Positions 1 through 9,708 of a stretch of 64,000 nucleotides of DNA are shown in pieces. This stretch comes from CAYGDP01 sp964348665. GTDB lineage: Bacteria > Verrucomicrobiota > Verrucomicrobiia > Palsa-1439 > CAYGDP01. Below the pieces are notes generated by a model. That model worked only from the letters and a program-made list of their open reading frames with translations, did not search any database and was not told the DNA's origin. The stretch is from contig CAYGDP010000023.1 of the NCBI GenBank assembly GCA_964348665.1, positions 1-64,000 on the forward strand, given 5' to 3'. The stretch's first letter is position 1, and every line of letters begins with the position of its first letter. Position numbers and translations under genes: made by a program.

Positions 1-156
1 AACCCATGGCCAAGTTTAATGTTATATACTGTCCAACCAATGGGGCAAGGTCACCGTGATGCTAAGGCAAACCAAAAGCGAAGTTCTTTTCATAGGCAAT
101 CCTTGTGAGCCAATGGTACTCTGCCGGGCGCGAAATCCAAGCGTAAAGTTTCATCC

Positions 157-184
157 TTTACAAACGGGACTTTTGTGCTAGACT
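157..184 (+). promoter_or_regulatory. Candidate sigma-70 promoter of rpsO-pnp
   Basis: TTTACA (157-162) and TAGACT (179-184) are separated by 16 nt and lie about 20 nt upstream of the rpsO GTG start. Bases 1-156 hold no convincing gene on either strand. Assignment is by consensus match only. Confidence 0.5.
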
Positions 185-203
185 TCGCCCCTAGAAAAAA
201 CAC

Positions 204-470
204 GTGATTGCAACGACAGAAAAACAGGAGATAATCAAGGGCGTTCAGCTCCACGGCAAGGACACTGGTTCGGCCGACACCCAGATCGCGCTGCTTACGG
301 CGCGCATCAATGAGCTGGCTGGGCACCTCAAGTCGCACCGGAAAGACCACAGTTCGCGGCGAGGTTTGCTGCGTATGGTCGTTCGCCGGCGTCGGTTGCT
401 CGAATACCTCGGTCGCGCGGACCGCGAACGCTACCAGAAAATTCTCAAAACCCTCAACCTCAGAAAGTAA
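204..470 (+). CDS. rpsO: 30S ribosomal protein S15
   Basis: This is the 88-residue small-subunit protein S15, which binds 16S rRNA in the platform. The family pattern is visible throughout: EKQEII near the start, DTGSADTQIALLTARI, HLKSHRKDHSSRRGLL and a C-terminal LNLRK. The length matches the usual 88-89 residues. The start is GTG at 204, because no upstream ATG fits the family N-terminus. The gene lies 103 nt upstream of pnp, the classic rpsO-pnp order. In many bacteria S15 represses its own mRNA and PNPase autoregulates from this junction; a GC-rich hairpin (about 472-496, arms GCCGC/GCGGC) sits in the gap and could be a processing or attenuation site. Confidence 0.97.
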   Translation: MIATTEKQEIIKGVQLHGKDTGSADTQIALLTARINELAGHLKSHRKDHSSRRGLLRMVVRRRRLLEYLGRADRERYQKILKTLNLRK

Positions 471-573
471 TCATCGGCCGCCCTTGCGGCGGGCGATTTC
501 AAAGAAACCAGTGCGCCAGTTCGCGCCCGTTTTCTCTGAAGTTTCTCGGCGCGGCGGCTGTAAAAAGGAAACT

Positions 574-2955
574 ATGGATCAGAAGCAGCCTCTCACTCAA
601 ACCGTCAGTATCAACAACCGCGATTTCACCTTCCAAACTGGAAAACTCGCCCGCCACGCAGGCGGCTCGGTCACCGTTCAATACGGCGACTCGATTGTGT
701 TGGTGGCGGCTACCGCCGCCGAAAAACCGCGCGAAGGTACCGACTTTTTTCCGCTCACAGTGGATTATCGCGAAAAAGCAGCCGCCGCGGGAAAATTTCC
801 CGGAGGATATTTCAAGCGCGAAGGACGTCCCACCGAAAAGGAAATTCTCACCTCGCGCATGATCGATCGCCCCGTACGGGTGTTGTTCCCCGAAACGTTC
901 CGCAATGAAGTCCAAATCATCAGCATCCTCCTTTCCTCCGACATGGAGAACGACCCCGATATTCTCGCCATCAATGGCGCTTCTGCGGCGCTGACGCTCT
1001 CGGATATTCCGTTTGACGGTCCGATTGGCGCGGTGCGAGTCGCGCGAACCGGCGGTCAGTTTGTTGCTAACCCGACGCACGCCCAGATCAAAGAGAGCGA
1101 TCTCGATCTCGTCTATGTCGGCACAGAAACCGATATGATCATGATCGAAGGCAGCGCAAACGAAATTTCGGAGGCGGATTTTTACGCGTCGATGGAATTT
1201 GCCCACACGATCGTTCGCCAGCTCGTTCTTGCGCAAAAAGAAATGGCGGCGAAACTTGGCGTTACCAAACGCCAGTTTGTCACTGCCGATCTTCCGAAGG
1301 AGCTGGTGGACAAGTCGCGAGCCATCATCGGTTCGAAGTTCCCGAGCGCTCTATATATTCATGGCAAAGCCGAGCGCCACGATGCTCTAGTCGCTTTGCG
1401 AAAAGAACTTACCGACAAGCTAGTTGCCGAAAATCCGGACAACGCCAAAGCGCCCATCGGCGAAATCTTTTACACCCTGCAAGCCGAAGTGATGCGCGCA
1501 ACGGTCATTCGAGAAGGGAAACGGATGGATGGACGCGGCGAACGCGACATCCGCCCGATTCACGGCGAAGTGGGTCTTTTGCCCCGGGTGCATGGCTCGG
1601 CGGTATTCCAGCGCGGCGAGACACAAGCGTTGGCGCTGGTTACGCTGGGCTCGACGGCGGACGTGCAAGAAATGGATGTGTACGGTGGCGGCGTGGGCGA
1701 GAAAAAATTCATCCTGCACTACAATTTTCCTCCGTTCAGCACCGGAGAAACCAAACGCATCATGGGACCGGGTCGCCGCGAGATCGGTCATGGCGCATTG
1801 GCCGAGCGGTCGTTGCTTCCATCGATTCCGACACAGGATTTTCCCTACACGCTCCGCGTGACCTCGGAGATTCTTGAATCCAACGGGTCATCCTCGATGG
1901 CGACCGTCTGCGCGGGAACTCTAGCGTTGATGGATGCCGGGGTGCCGATCAAATCGCCGGTTGCCGGGATTTCGATAGGGCTGGTGAAAGAAGGCGAGAA
2001 AGCAGTGTTGTTGACCGACATCCTTGGCGCGGAAGACGGCATGGGGGATATGGATTTCAAAGTGGCCGGCACTCGAAACGGCATCACCGGGTTTCAAGTC
2101 GATTTGAAAATCCGCGGGCTTTCGTTTCCGCTCATTAAGGAAACTCTCGAGCGCGCCCGCGAAGCGCGTCACACGATCCTCGATAAGATGGCTGCTGTGT
2201 TGCCCGAATCGCGCAAGGAAATGTCGCGTTTCGCGCCGCGCATCCTCACGGTACGGATCCCGCCTGACAAAATCGGCGCGCTCATCGGGCCGGGCGGTAA
2301 AAACATCAACAAAATCACTGCTGAGACCGGCGTGGAAATTGATATTCAGGATAGCGGCGAGGTGTTTGTCTTCAGCAGCAACGGTGAAGCCAGCACGCGC
2401 GCCGTCGAGATGATTCAAGCATTGACGGCGGAAGCGGAGTTAGGCAAAATTTACCGCGGCAAAGTGGCGGATATCAAGGAATTCGGTTGTTTCGTCGAAT
2501 TTATGCCCGGTAAAGACGGCATGGTACACATCAGTGAACTGGCGGGTTTCCGCGTCGGCAAAGTCGAAGACATTTGCAAAGTCGGCGACGAGATGTGGGT
2601 GAAGGTCATCGAAATCGATGATCGCGGCCGCGTGCGCCTTTCACGACGAGCCGCGCTCGAGGAAAAAGACGCGATTGCCCGTGGCGAACCGATTCCAGAA
2701 TACAAACCGAAACCGCGCGAGTCGTTCGGCGACCGTGGCGGTCGCGGAGGTCGTCCCGAACGCCGGGAAGGTGGTGGATACGGCCGTGGTGGTGGTCGCG
2801 AGGGCGGAAATCGCGAGGGCGGCGAATCTCGCGGTCCACGTCCCGCCCATGGTACGCCCGCTGCATTGGTCGGCGGTGACCGTGGTCCCCGTCGCGAAGG
2901 CGGTTATGGTGGGCGCGGGGGTGAAAATCGAGGAGGAGGTCGTGAGTCTCAATAA
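574..2955 (+). CDS. pnp: Polyribonucleotide nucleotidyltransferase (PNPase)
   Basis: PNPase is a phosphorolytic 3'-5' exoribonuclease involved in mRNA decay. The 793-residue product has two RNase PH-like domains (about residues 10-550, including FFPLTVDYREK and FPGGYFKREGRPTEKEIL), a KH domain (about 560-615, IGALIGPGGKNI) and an S1 domain (about 625-700). The start is ATG 574, preceded by AAAAGGAA; the open frame extends further upstream but only into rpsO. Unusual is the C-terminal tail (about residues 714-793), which is almost entirely Arg, Gly and Glu with RGG/RGGR repeats, like eukaryotic RNA-binding tails. The last 14 bases overlap the next gene. Confidence 0.97.
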   Translation: MDQKQPLTQTVSINNRDFTFQTGKLARHAGGSVTVQYGDSIVLVAATAAEKPREGTDFFPLTVDYREKAAAAGKFPGGYFKREGRPTEKEILTSRMIDRPVRVLFPETFRNEVQIISILLSSDMENDPDILAINGASAALTLSDIPFDGPIGAVRVARTGGQFVANPTHAQIKESDLDLVYVGTETDMIMIEGSANEISEADFYASMEFAHTIVRQLVLAQKEMAAKLGVTKRQFVTADLPKELVDKSRAIIGSKFPSALYIHGKAERHDALVALRKELTDKLVAENPDNAKAPIGEIFYTLQAEVMRATVIREGKRMDGRGERDIRPIHGEVGLLPRVHGSAVFQRGETQALALVTLGSTADVQEMDVYGGGVGEKKFILHYNFPPFSTGETKRIMGPGRREIGHGALAERSLLPSIPTQDFPYTLRVTSEILESNGSSSMATVCAGTLALMDAGVPIKSPVAGISIGLVKEGEKAVLLTDILGAEDGMGDMDFKVAGTRNGITGFQVDLKIRGLSFPLIKETLERAREARHTILDKMAAVLPESRKEMSRFAPRILTVRIPPDKIGALIGPGGKNINKITAETGVEIDIQDSGEVFVFSSNGEASTRAVEMIQALTAEAELGKIYRGKVADIKEFGCFVEFMPGKDGMVHISELAGFRVGKVEDICKVGDEMWVKVIEIDDRGRVRLSRRAALEEKDAIARGEPIPEYKPKPRESFGDRGGRGGRPERREGGGYGRGGGREGGNREGGESRGPRPAHGTPAALVGGDRGPRREGGYGGRGGENRGGGRESQ

Positions 2956-5900
2956 GATCCGACTTGCGGCATTTGTGGTTGGTATGGCGTTCGCGGCTGG
3001 GGTAGTACTTGCCCAAGCGCCCAATCCGGTTGCGGAAGCGTTGCGCAAGGAAGCGGAAAGCGCATTTCAAGCCGAGGATTACAAGACGGCGAGCGAGAAG
3101 TTCGGTGAGTTCAAGAAAAAGTTTCCTGCCGATGGCAACCTTTGGGTCGTTGTTTTCCAACTTGGCCAGGCGTACTCGCTCGACGGTCAGCACGATAAGG
3201 CGCAAAAGGAATTTGAGGACTTGCGGAAATTGCCCATTACGCGCAGCGACGAGCAAAAAGAGCTGATTGCATTCTGGCTCTTCCGGGTCGCGGGAGGCCG
3301 GGTCGAAAAAGCGGCAGCGTCAGGCGACACGAAGAAGCGGGATGCGGCCTATGCCACGGCGGAAAAGGCGTACGAAGATTTTATCAAGGGGTTTTCCAAG
3401 ACAAAACTTCGCACCGAATCCTTGTTTTACATTGCGATGGCGCGCGAGCAGGCGGAGAAATTCACCGAGGCGAAGAAGGCGTATAAAGACGTGATTGCGG
3501 TTACCGCGCAGTCAGCGCTGGCTGCCGATCGACAGCTGGCGCAAAGCGCAACGTACAAAATTGCGAGTGTTCTCCTGAAAGAATCCAAAGCGGCCAAGCG
3601 CGCGAATAAGACGGCCGAAGCCGAGAAATTCCGCGATGAAGCGCGGAAACAGTTCGATGAAGTATTGGTCAAAGCCAAACAAGTGCAGAATTATCTTCTG
3701 ATCAACGAAATGAATTTTCGGGTCGGGATGATTTGGTTTGAAGACGAGGAGTTCAACGAGGCAATTGTCATGCTGCGCTTGGTGCGTCCTAAGTCCGAAC
3801 TTCTCGCCTACCAGACGGCGGTCGTGCAGTCACTCGAAAGCAATCCTCTCACGCGGACGAATGCCGACCTGAAGGCTCGTCTCGATACGGCCAAACAGAT
3901 GAAGGAAAACATCGCCGCCGCTCCAGATCCGTTTATTATTGCGTACGACACGATCGCCCGCGCGTATATCCGGCAGCAACTTTCCCACGAGGCCTATACG
4001 ATCACCCGGCATTTGCTACCACATGCCACAGATAAGATGCAGCGTAAACAGGTGCAATTGGATTTGATAAGTTCTTTACTGGGATTAAGTATGGCTGACG
4101 CGGCGCGCGATGAATTTGCAAAATGGCAGGAAGATTTCAAAAACGACGAGGGCGGCGACCACGTCAGTTATTTGATCGCACAATTGTATATTCAACAGCG
4201 GCCTTCTCGCTATGACGAAGCTCGCGCACAATACAAAAAGAGCCAGGTGGATTATCCGACTGGCCGGTTTTTTGCCGGCGCGTTGCTTGGTGAGGCGATG
4301 GCGTATCCTCCGTCGCAAGCGCCTCAAATGCTGGAGGCGCTCAAGAAGATCGAAAAACGCATCGAAAACGAAAAGGAATTGGCGGCGGAATTTGCCTTTC
4401 AACTGGCCCAGGCGTATTACGGTCTTGGCAAATATGCCGAAGCGGCAGCTCAATACAGGGTTGTCAAAGAGAAACATTCCGGATACCCCAATCGCCCCGT
4501 CGCTGCGCTCCAAATCGGCATTTCCACGCTCAAAGCAGGCAAACCCAACGAAGCCATCGTCGAGTTGCAAAAGTTCATCACGGATTTTCCGGAGAACAAG
4601 GATTTGACCACCGACGCGTATTTTCAGATTGCCAACGCGACGGAGATGAAAGCCTCCAGCACCATGGATCTCAAACTCAAGAATGAGACGCTCGATGACG
4701 CCGTCAAGCAATACCGCGCCATTATTGGCCGCGATCCGAAGGGTCCGCGCGCCCCCGACGCGCAAATCAAGGTCGCCGCCGTTTATAGCGCCAAGCAGGA
4801 CTGGATAGCGATGTCCAACGCGTTGACGGCTTTAACCAAGGAGTATCCCGAGAGTCCTCTCGTGCCGACTGCGTATTTCTATCTCGGCCAAGACCTCGTT
4901 CGCCAGAAACTTTATGACAAAGCCGTCGAACAATTCGAGATGATCACCAAAAAGTTTCCCGACAGCCCGAATGCTCCGGATGCCCATCTCGAGATCGGGA
5001 ATGCGTGGAAAAAATCCGCTACCGACATGGGCTTGCCGCAAGGATTGCTTCCTGAAAAACTCGCCATTTGGCAGGAACGCGTTGCCAAGGCAATCGCCGC
5101 ATACGAGACTACGCTGCAAAAATTTCCCGACCGACCGCAGGCCGATGTCGCCTTGAGCTCCATTCTAAGCCTTCAAAGTCTCCGCTTGGCTGCCAAACTT
5201 ATTGCCGAGAAGGATGTCAGCAAATATTTCGATGATCTCGCCAAAAAATTCTCCGGCAACCGCATCCTTCGCATCAAGATCGCCTTTGCCGGAGGCAAGC
5301 TCATTCGTGATCCTGCCGAATCGCTGAAGATATTTGACCGACTTTGGACCGAAAGCGATAAGGAGAATCTGCCACTTGGAATAGGCTTTTACGAGGAATA
5401 TGCCAAGCGACTTGCCGTCGCCACGCCGCCGCAGTTCGATAAAGCCGTCGCCGCTTGGGCGAAGATGTTCGAGGTTGCCGCCGATAATGAGACTCGCGCC
5501 CGCGCCCTGATCGGTCGCGCGGAACCCCTCACGTTGCAGAAAAAATATGGCGATGCCGAGAAACTTCTGGACCGCGTGATCAAGGAGTTTGACAAGACAA
5601 AAGCCGTGCCCAGCGCGCACCTGGGAAAGGCCTACATTCTTGACGAGCAAAACAAGCCGGAAGCGATTGATGCTTATAAAAAGGTGCTGGAAACGGCAAA
5701 GGGCGAGTTGCTTGCCAAAGGGACTTTCCGCATCGCCAACGCGTATTTGAAGAAAAAGGACGATGCCAGCGCGTTCGTTCATTTTCGCACGATGGTCGAG
5801 ATGTTTTCCACCTTTGCTGAGTCCGCCGAGTCTGCCTACCGTTGCGGCGAGATTCTGGAGCGAACCCCGGCCATCGCCACAGCGCAAAAAACAACCGCGC

Positions 5901-5992
5901 TCAACTTCTATAACATCGCAATCCGATACAAAAATTCTCCGATGGCCGAGAAAGCCGCCGAACGTATCAAGGCTCTCTCTGCAAAGAAGTAG
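2942..5992 (+). CDS. Exported tetratricopeptide-repeat protein
   Basis: The 1016-residue product starts at GTG 2942, inside the end of pnp, with a strong Shine-Dalgarno (GGAGGAGG) just upstream. The N-terminus reads as a signal peptide (KIRLAAFVVGMAFAAGVVLA, then Q), so the protein is probably periplasmic or outer-membrane associated. The rest is built from TPR or YbgF/BamD-like units of about 34-40 residues, with recurrent KFPD, YPES, AYFYLGQ and AHLEIGNAW motifs. Such repeats are protein-interaction scaffolds in envelope assembly; no catalytic motif is visible. The overlap implies translational coupling to pnp, but no specific function can be assigned. Confidence 0.85.
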   Translation: MSLNKIRLAAFVVGMAFAAGVVLAQAPNPVAEALRKEAESAFQAEDYKTASEKFGEFKKKFPADGNLWVVVFQLGQAYSLDGQHDKAQKEFEDLRKLPITRSDEQKELIAFWLFRVAGGRVEKAAASGDTKKRDAAYATAEKAYEDFIKGFSKTKLRTESLFYIAMAREQAEKFTEAKKAYKDVIAVTAQSALAADRQLAQSATYKIASVLLKESKAAKRANKTAEAEKFRDEARKQFDEVLVKAKQVQNYLLINEMNFRVGMIWFEDEEFNEAIVMLRLVRPKSELLAYQTAVVQSLESNPLTRTNADLKARLDTAKQMKENIAAAPDPFIIAYDTIARAYIRQQLSHEAYTITRHLLPHATDKMQRKQVQLDLISSLLGLSMADAARDEFAKWQEDFKNDEGGDHVSYLIAQLYIQQRPSRYDEARAQYKKSQVDYPTGRFFAGALLGEAMAYPPSQAPQMLEALKKIEKRIENEKELAAEFAFQLAQAYYGLGKYAEAAAQYRVVKEKHSGYPNRPVAALQIGISTLKAGKPNEAIVELQKFITDFPENKDLTTDAYFQIANATEMKASSTMDLKLKNETLDDAVKQYRAIIGRDPKGPRAPDAQIKVAAVYSAKQDWIAMSNALTALTKEYPESPLVPTAYFYLGQDLVRQKLYDKAVEQFEMITKKFPDSPNAPDAHLEIGNAWKKSATDMGLPQGLLPEKLAIWQERVAKAIAAYETTLQKFPDRPQADVALSSILSLQSLRLAAKLIAEKDVSKYFDDLAKKFSGNRILRIKIAFAGGKLIRDPAESLKIFDRLWTESDKENLPLGIGFYEEYAKRLAVATPPQFDKAVAAWAKMFEVAADNETRARALIGRAEPLTLQKKYGDAEKLLDRVIKEFDKTKAVPSAHLGKAYILDEQNKPEAIDAYKKVLETAKGELLAKGTFRIANAYLKKKDDASAFVHFRTMVEMFSTFAESAESAYRCGEILERTPAIATAQKTTALNFYNIAIRYKNSPMAEKAAERIKALSAKK

Positions 5993-6056
5993 CGCAGACA
6001 TTTTGCCTGCAAAATTCTTCTGGCCGCGTTCGTGACGCAACGATATCCTCTCCACG

Positions 6057-6713
6057 ATGCCAAAAGAACCTCGTATTGCACGCCGTTCCCGCGCTGCCAA
6101 GCTCCTCGCTCGTCTTCGCCGCGCCTATCCCGACGCGAAATGCTCTCTCGATCATTCCAACCCTCTCCAGCTCCTCGTGGCCACCATCCTCTCTGCGCAA
6201 TGCACCGATGATCGGGTCAATATCGTCACCAAGGATTTGTTCCGGAAATATCGCAGCGCCGATGACTTTGCCAAAGCTCCACCCGGCGTTTTGGAACAGG
6301 ACATTCGTTCCACCGGTTTCTACAAAAACAAAGCCCGCTCCCTCCGTGCTTGCTGCGCCGATATCGTTGCCATACACGGTGGGCGCGTTCCCGACACGAT
6401 GGACGCGCTCACCGCTCTCGCTGGGGTCGGCCGCAAAACCGCCAATGTCATTCTCGCCACCGCTTTTGGCAAAGCCGAGGGGATCGCCGTGGACACGCAC
6501 GTCACGCGATTGTCGCAACGATTGGGACTGACGCGCCACACCGAGCCGGAAAAGATCGAGCGCGACTTGATGGCGCTCGTTCCCCCGCGTAATTGGGATT
6601 CACTTTCGTTGCTCCTGATCTTTCACGGCCGCCGCCGCTGCATGGCGCGCAACCCCGATTGCGAGCATTGCGAAGTGGCCGCCCTTTGCCCTAAGATTGG
6701 GGTGAAAGGATAA
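6057..6713 (+). CDS. nth: Endonuclease III
   Basis: This is a 218-residue DNA glycosylase/AP lyase that removes oxidised pyrimidines in base-excision repair. The helix-hairpin-helix LAGVGRKTANV holds the expected catalytic lysine (K127), and VDTHV holds the catalytic aspartate (D146). The C-terminus has the four cysteines of the 4Fe-4S cluster (CMARNPDCEHCEVAALC). The length is normal for the family. The stop codon lies 5 nt before the next gene, the selenocysteine peroxiredoxin, so repair and peroxide defence may be co-transcribed. Confidence 0.96.
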   Translation: MPKEPRIARRSRAAKLLARLRRAYPDAKCSLDHSNPLQLLVATILSAQCTDDRVNIVTKDLFRKYRSADDFAKAPPGVLEQDIRSTGFYKNKARSLRACCADIVAIHGGRVPDTMDALTALAGVGRKTANVILATAFGKAEGIAVDTHVTRLSQRLGLTRHTEPEKIERDLMALVPPRNWDSLSLLLIFHGRRRCMARNPDCEHCEVAALCPKIGVKG

Positions 6714-6718
6714 TAATC

Positions 6719-7189
6719 ATGCCTGACCTCCAAGAAGGCGATCTCGCCCCAGATTTTGACGCGCCTGCGACGACGGGTGGCTCTCTGAAACTTGCCGATC
6801 TGCGCGGAAAAACCGTTGTGGTTTTCTTTTTCCCGCGCGCGAACACGCCGGGTTGAACCATCGAATCGTGCGAGTTTCGCACCGCGCAGAAAAAATTTAC
6901 CGACCGCTACGCCGTCATCGTCGGCGTTAGCACCGACAAGCCCGAAGCGCAGCAGAAATTCGCGCGCCGATTCAAGCTGACGTACCCGATCGTTTCGGAC
7001 GCTGAGAAGATCATCGTGAAGGCCTATGGTGTGTGGAAGCCGAAAAAATTCATGGGGCGCGAGTTCCTCGGCACACAGCGCGCCACGTTAATCATCGGAC
7101 CCGACGGTCGGATCGCAAAAATCTTCCCCAAGGCAAAGGCTCTCGGCCACGCCGCCGAAGTGCTGGCGGCGCTCGATGAACTGCGCTAA
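6719..7189 (+). CDS. bcp: Selenocysteine-containing peroxiredoxin, PrxQ/BCP type (UGA recoded)
   Basis: Read through an in-frame TGA at 6854-6856, the frame encodes a 156-residue thiol peroxidase of the bacterioferritin-comigratory (PrxQ) family. The TGA is codon 46 in the context NTPG-U-TIESCEFR. It falls exactly where the family has its peroxidatic cysteine (C45 of E. coli BCP), and the resolving cysteine five residues later is kept (C51). Downstream the family sequence continues intact to TAA at 7187 (GVSTDKPEAQQKFARRF, YPIVSD, FLGTQRATLIIGPDGRI). A 6-bp hairpin, a SECIS candidate, begins 12 nt after the TGA. It was not called as one open reading frame because of the TGA. Alternatives are a nonsense mutation or a sequencing error, made unlikely by the second case at 38415. 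Confidence 0.88.
6868..6882 (+). promoter_or_regulatory. Candidate bacterial SECIS element (bcp)
   Basis: GTGCGA (6868-6873) pairs perfectly with TCGCAC (6877-6882) around the loop GTT. The first loop base G6874 is 18 nt after the last base of the TGA codon. Bacterial SECIS hairpins lie inside the coding sequence directly after UGA and need a G/GU at the apex; in E. coli fdhF the apical GG is at +19/+20. The geometry therefore fits, although folding was judged by eye. Confidence 0.75.
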
Positions 7190-7200
7190 ACTGCGCGTGG

Positions 7201-7965
7201 ATGCATCCGATCCTCATCAAGCTCGGCAACTTCGAATTGCATTGGTACGGCCTTTTGCTGGCGCTCGGTTTTCTGGTCGGTCTCTGGACCGCCGCGCGCC
7301 GCGCTAAGAGCGCCGATATCAAGCCAGAGGTGGTCTGGGGATTGGGCACTTGGCTGATTATTGGCAGTTTGCTGGTTGCAAAAGCCTTTCACGTGGCGAT
7401 TTATTTCGATGATTATCGGCTGCATTTTGCGGAAAATCCCCTCGTTATGTTGCGATCGGGGGTCGTTTTTTATGGCGGGTTAACCGGAGGCATTGTCACC
7501 ACGATTCTTTATGCGGATATGAACAAGGTTCCACTCTGGAAACTCGCCGACGTGCTTGCTCCGTCACTGGCGCTAGGGCATGCGTTTGGGCGAGTCGGTT
7601 GCTTTTTGGAGGGTTGTTGTTACGGGACACGATGCAACCTGCCATGGGCGGTGCAGTATTCCTGGGCGCATGAAACGCATCAGCAGCCGGTTCATCCCTC
7701 ACAACTTTACGAGGCAGCGGGTCTGCTGGCAATTGCGACCGCATTGCATTGGTTATTTCCAAAACGAAAGTTTGACGGCCAAGTCTGGTGGTTATATGCG
7801 CTCTTCTATGCGTTGCTGCGGTTCAAGGTAGAGTTCTTTCGGGGTGACGTGCCGATTCATTGGTTGGGCGGCCTCGGACTCACGACCGCGCAATTCTTAA
7901 GCGCTCTGTTGCTGGTCGTCGCAGTGGTTTTTCTCGTTCGCGGTAAATTCCAGAAAACATCATGA
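7201..7965 (+). CDS. lgt: Prolipoprotein diacylglyceryl transferase
   Basis: Lgt is an inner-membrane enzyme that moves diacylglycerol from phosphatidylglycerol to the lipobox cysteine of prolipoproteins, the first step of lipoprotein maturation. The 254-residue product shows the N-terminal FELHWYGLLLALGFLVG segment, several further membrane helices, the FYGGLTGG loop and the signature region GHAFGRVGCFLEGCCYG, followed by HPSQLYEA. The start is ATG 7201, 11 nt after the peroxiredoxin stop. The stop overlaps the rluD start by four bases (ATGA), which indicates translational coupling. Confidence 0.95.
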   Translation: MHPILIKLGNFELHWYGLLLALGFLVGLWTAARRAKSADIKPEVVWGLGTWLIIGSLLVAKAFHVAIYFDDYRLHFAENPLVMLRSGVVFYGGLTGGIVTTILYADMNKVPLWKLADVLAPSLALGHAFGRVGCFLEGCCYGTRCNLPWAVQYSWAHETHQQPVHPSQLYEAAGLLAIATALHWLFPKRKFDGQVWWLYALFYALLRFKVEFFRGDVPIHWLGGLGLTTAQFLSALLLVVAVVFLVRGKFQKTS

Positions 7966-8878
7966 GTGAACGATTGACAGTCGAGTCGGCCGAGACCGGG
8001 ACGCGGTTGGACCAATTCGTCCACGCGCGGCTGCCGCAGTATTCGCGCGCGTATCTCCAGAAGCTCATTCGTGAAGGTCACATTCTCGTTGGCAGTAAAT
8101 CCGCTAAACAGAATGCCAAAGTGCGCTCGGGCGACCTCGTCACCGTAGCATTTCCAGCTCCGCGCCCGCTGGAAATCGAGCCGGAAGTGATCCCGCTAAA
8201 AATTCTTCATGAAGATCAGGATTTGCTGGTGCTAAACAAATCCCCGGGCATGGTTGTTCACCCCGGCGCGGGCAATCAACGCGGCACGTTGGTCAACGCA
8301 TTGCTGGCGCACTGCGGTGCGAGTCTCTCCGGAATCGGCGGCGTGCTGCGTCCGGGCATCGTGCATCGGCTCGACAAAGACACCAGCGGGATGATGGTGG
8401 TGGCCAAGACCGATGCGGCGCATCGCGCGCTGTCCGCGCAGTTCAAGGCGCGCACGGTGAGCAAGACGTATTTGGCGTTGGTACGCGGGAGCATGGAGCG
8501 TGACAAAGGCGTAATTTCCGCGGCGCTCGGCCGGCATCCGACGCAGAGGAAAAAAATTTCTGTCGTGACCGATGGCCGCGAAGCGCTGACCGAATACGTG
8601 GTGGAGCGACGTTTTGCGTCCGCGACGCTCGTGCGATGTCATCCGAAGACGGGGCGCACCCATCAGATTCGAGTGCATCTGGCGAAGCTCGGTCACCCGA
8701 TCATTGGCGACCGTGTATATAGCCGGAAGCAGACGATAGATGCGCCTCGGCAGATGCTTCACGCGCATCAACTCGGCTTTACGCATCCAGCGACCGGCAA
8801 ATGGCTTGAGTTCACCGCGCCAATGCCGGATGATATGGAACGAATCGTGAGAGCGATGATGCGTGAGGAGCGTGAAAC

Positions 8879-8882
<4 letters not shown>
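7962..8882 (+). CDS. rluD: RluD-type 23S rRNA pseudouridine synthase
   Basis: This 306-residue enzyme has an N-terminal S4 RNA-binding domain (about residues 12-65) and a RluA/RluD catalytic domain. The active-site motif is GIVHRLDKDTSG with the catalytic aspartate at D138, followed by HQIRVHLAKLGHPIIGD. RluD converts uridines in helix 69 of 23S rRNA; distinguishing RluD from RluC/RluA is by overall similarity only. The gene begins inside the lgt stop and ends inside the start of the uracil-DNA glycosylase gene. Confidence 0.92.
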
Positions 8883-9643
<761 letters not shown>

Positions 9644-9708
9644 GCGCGGTAACATTGGTCACACGATTGGGCTTGCGCAGAGCGCACGGTGGCGATAGGA
9701 AGGAAGGC

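Noticed and set aside
6719..7189. Peroxiredoxin as a simple pseudogene
   Set aside because: TGA is exactly at the catalytic cysteine, the rest of the gene is intact, and a second gene shows the same pattern.
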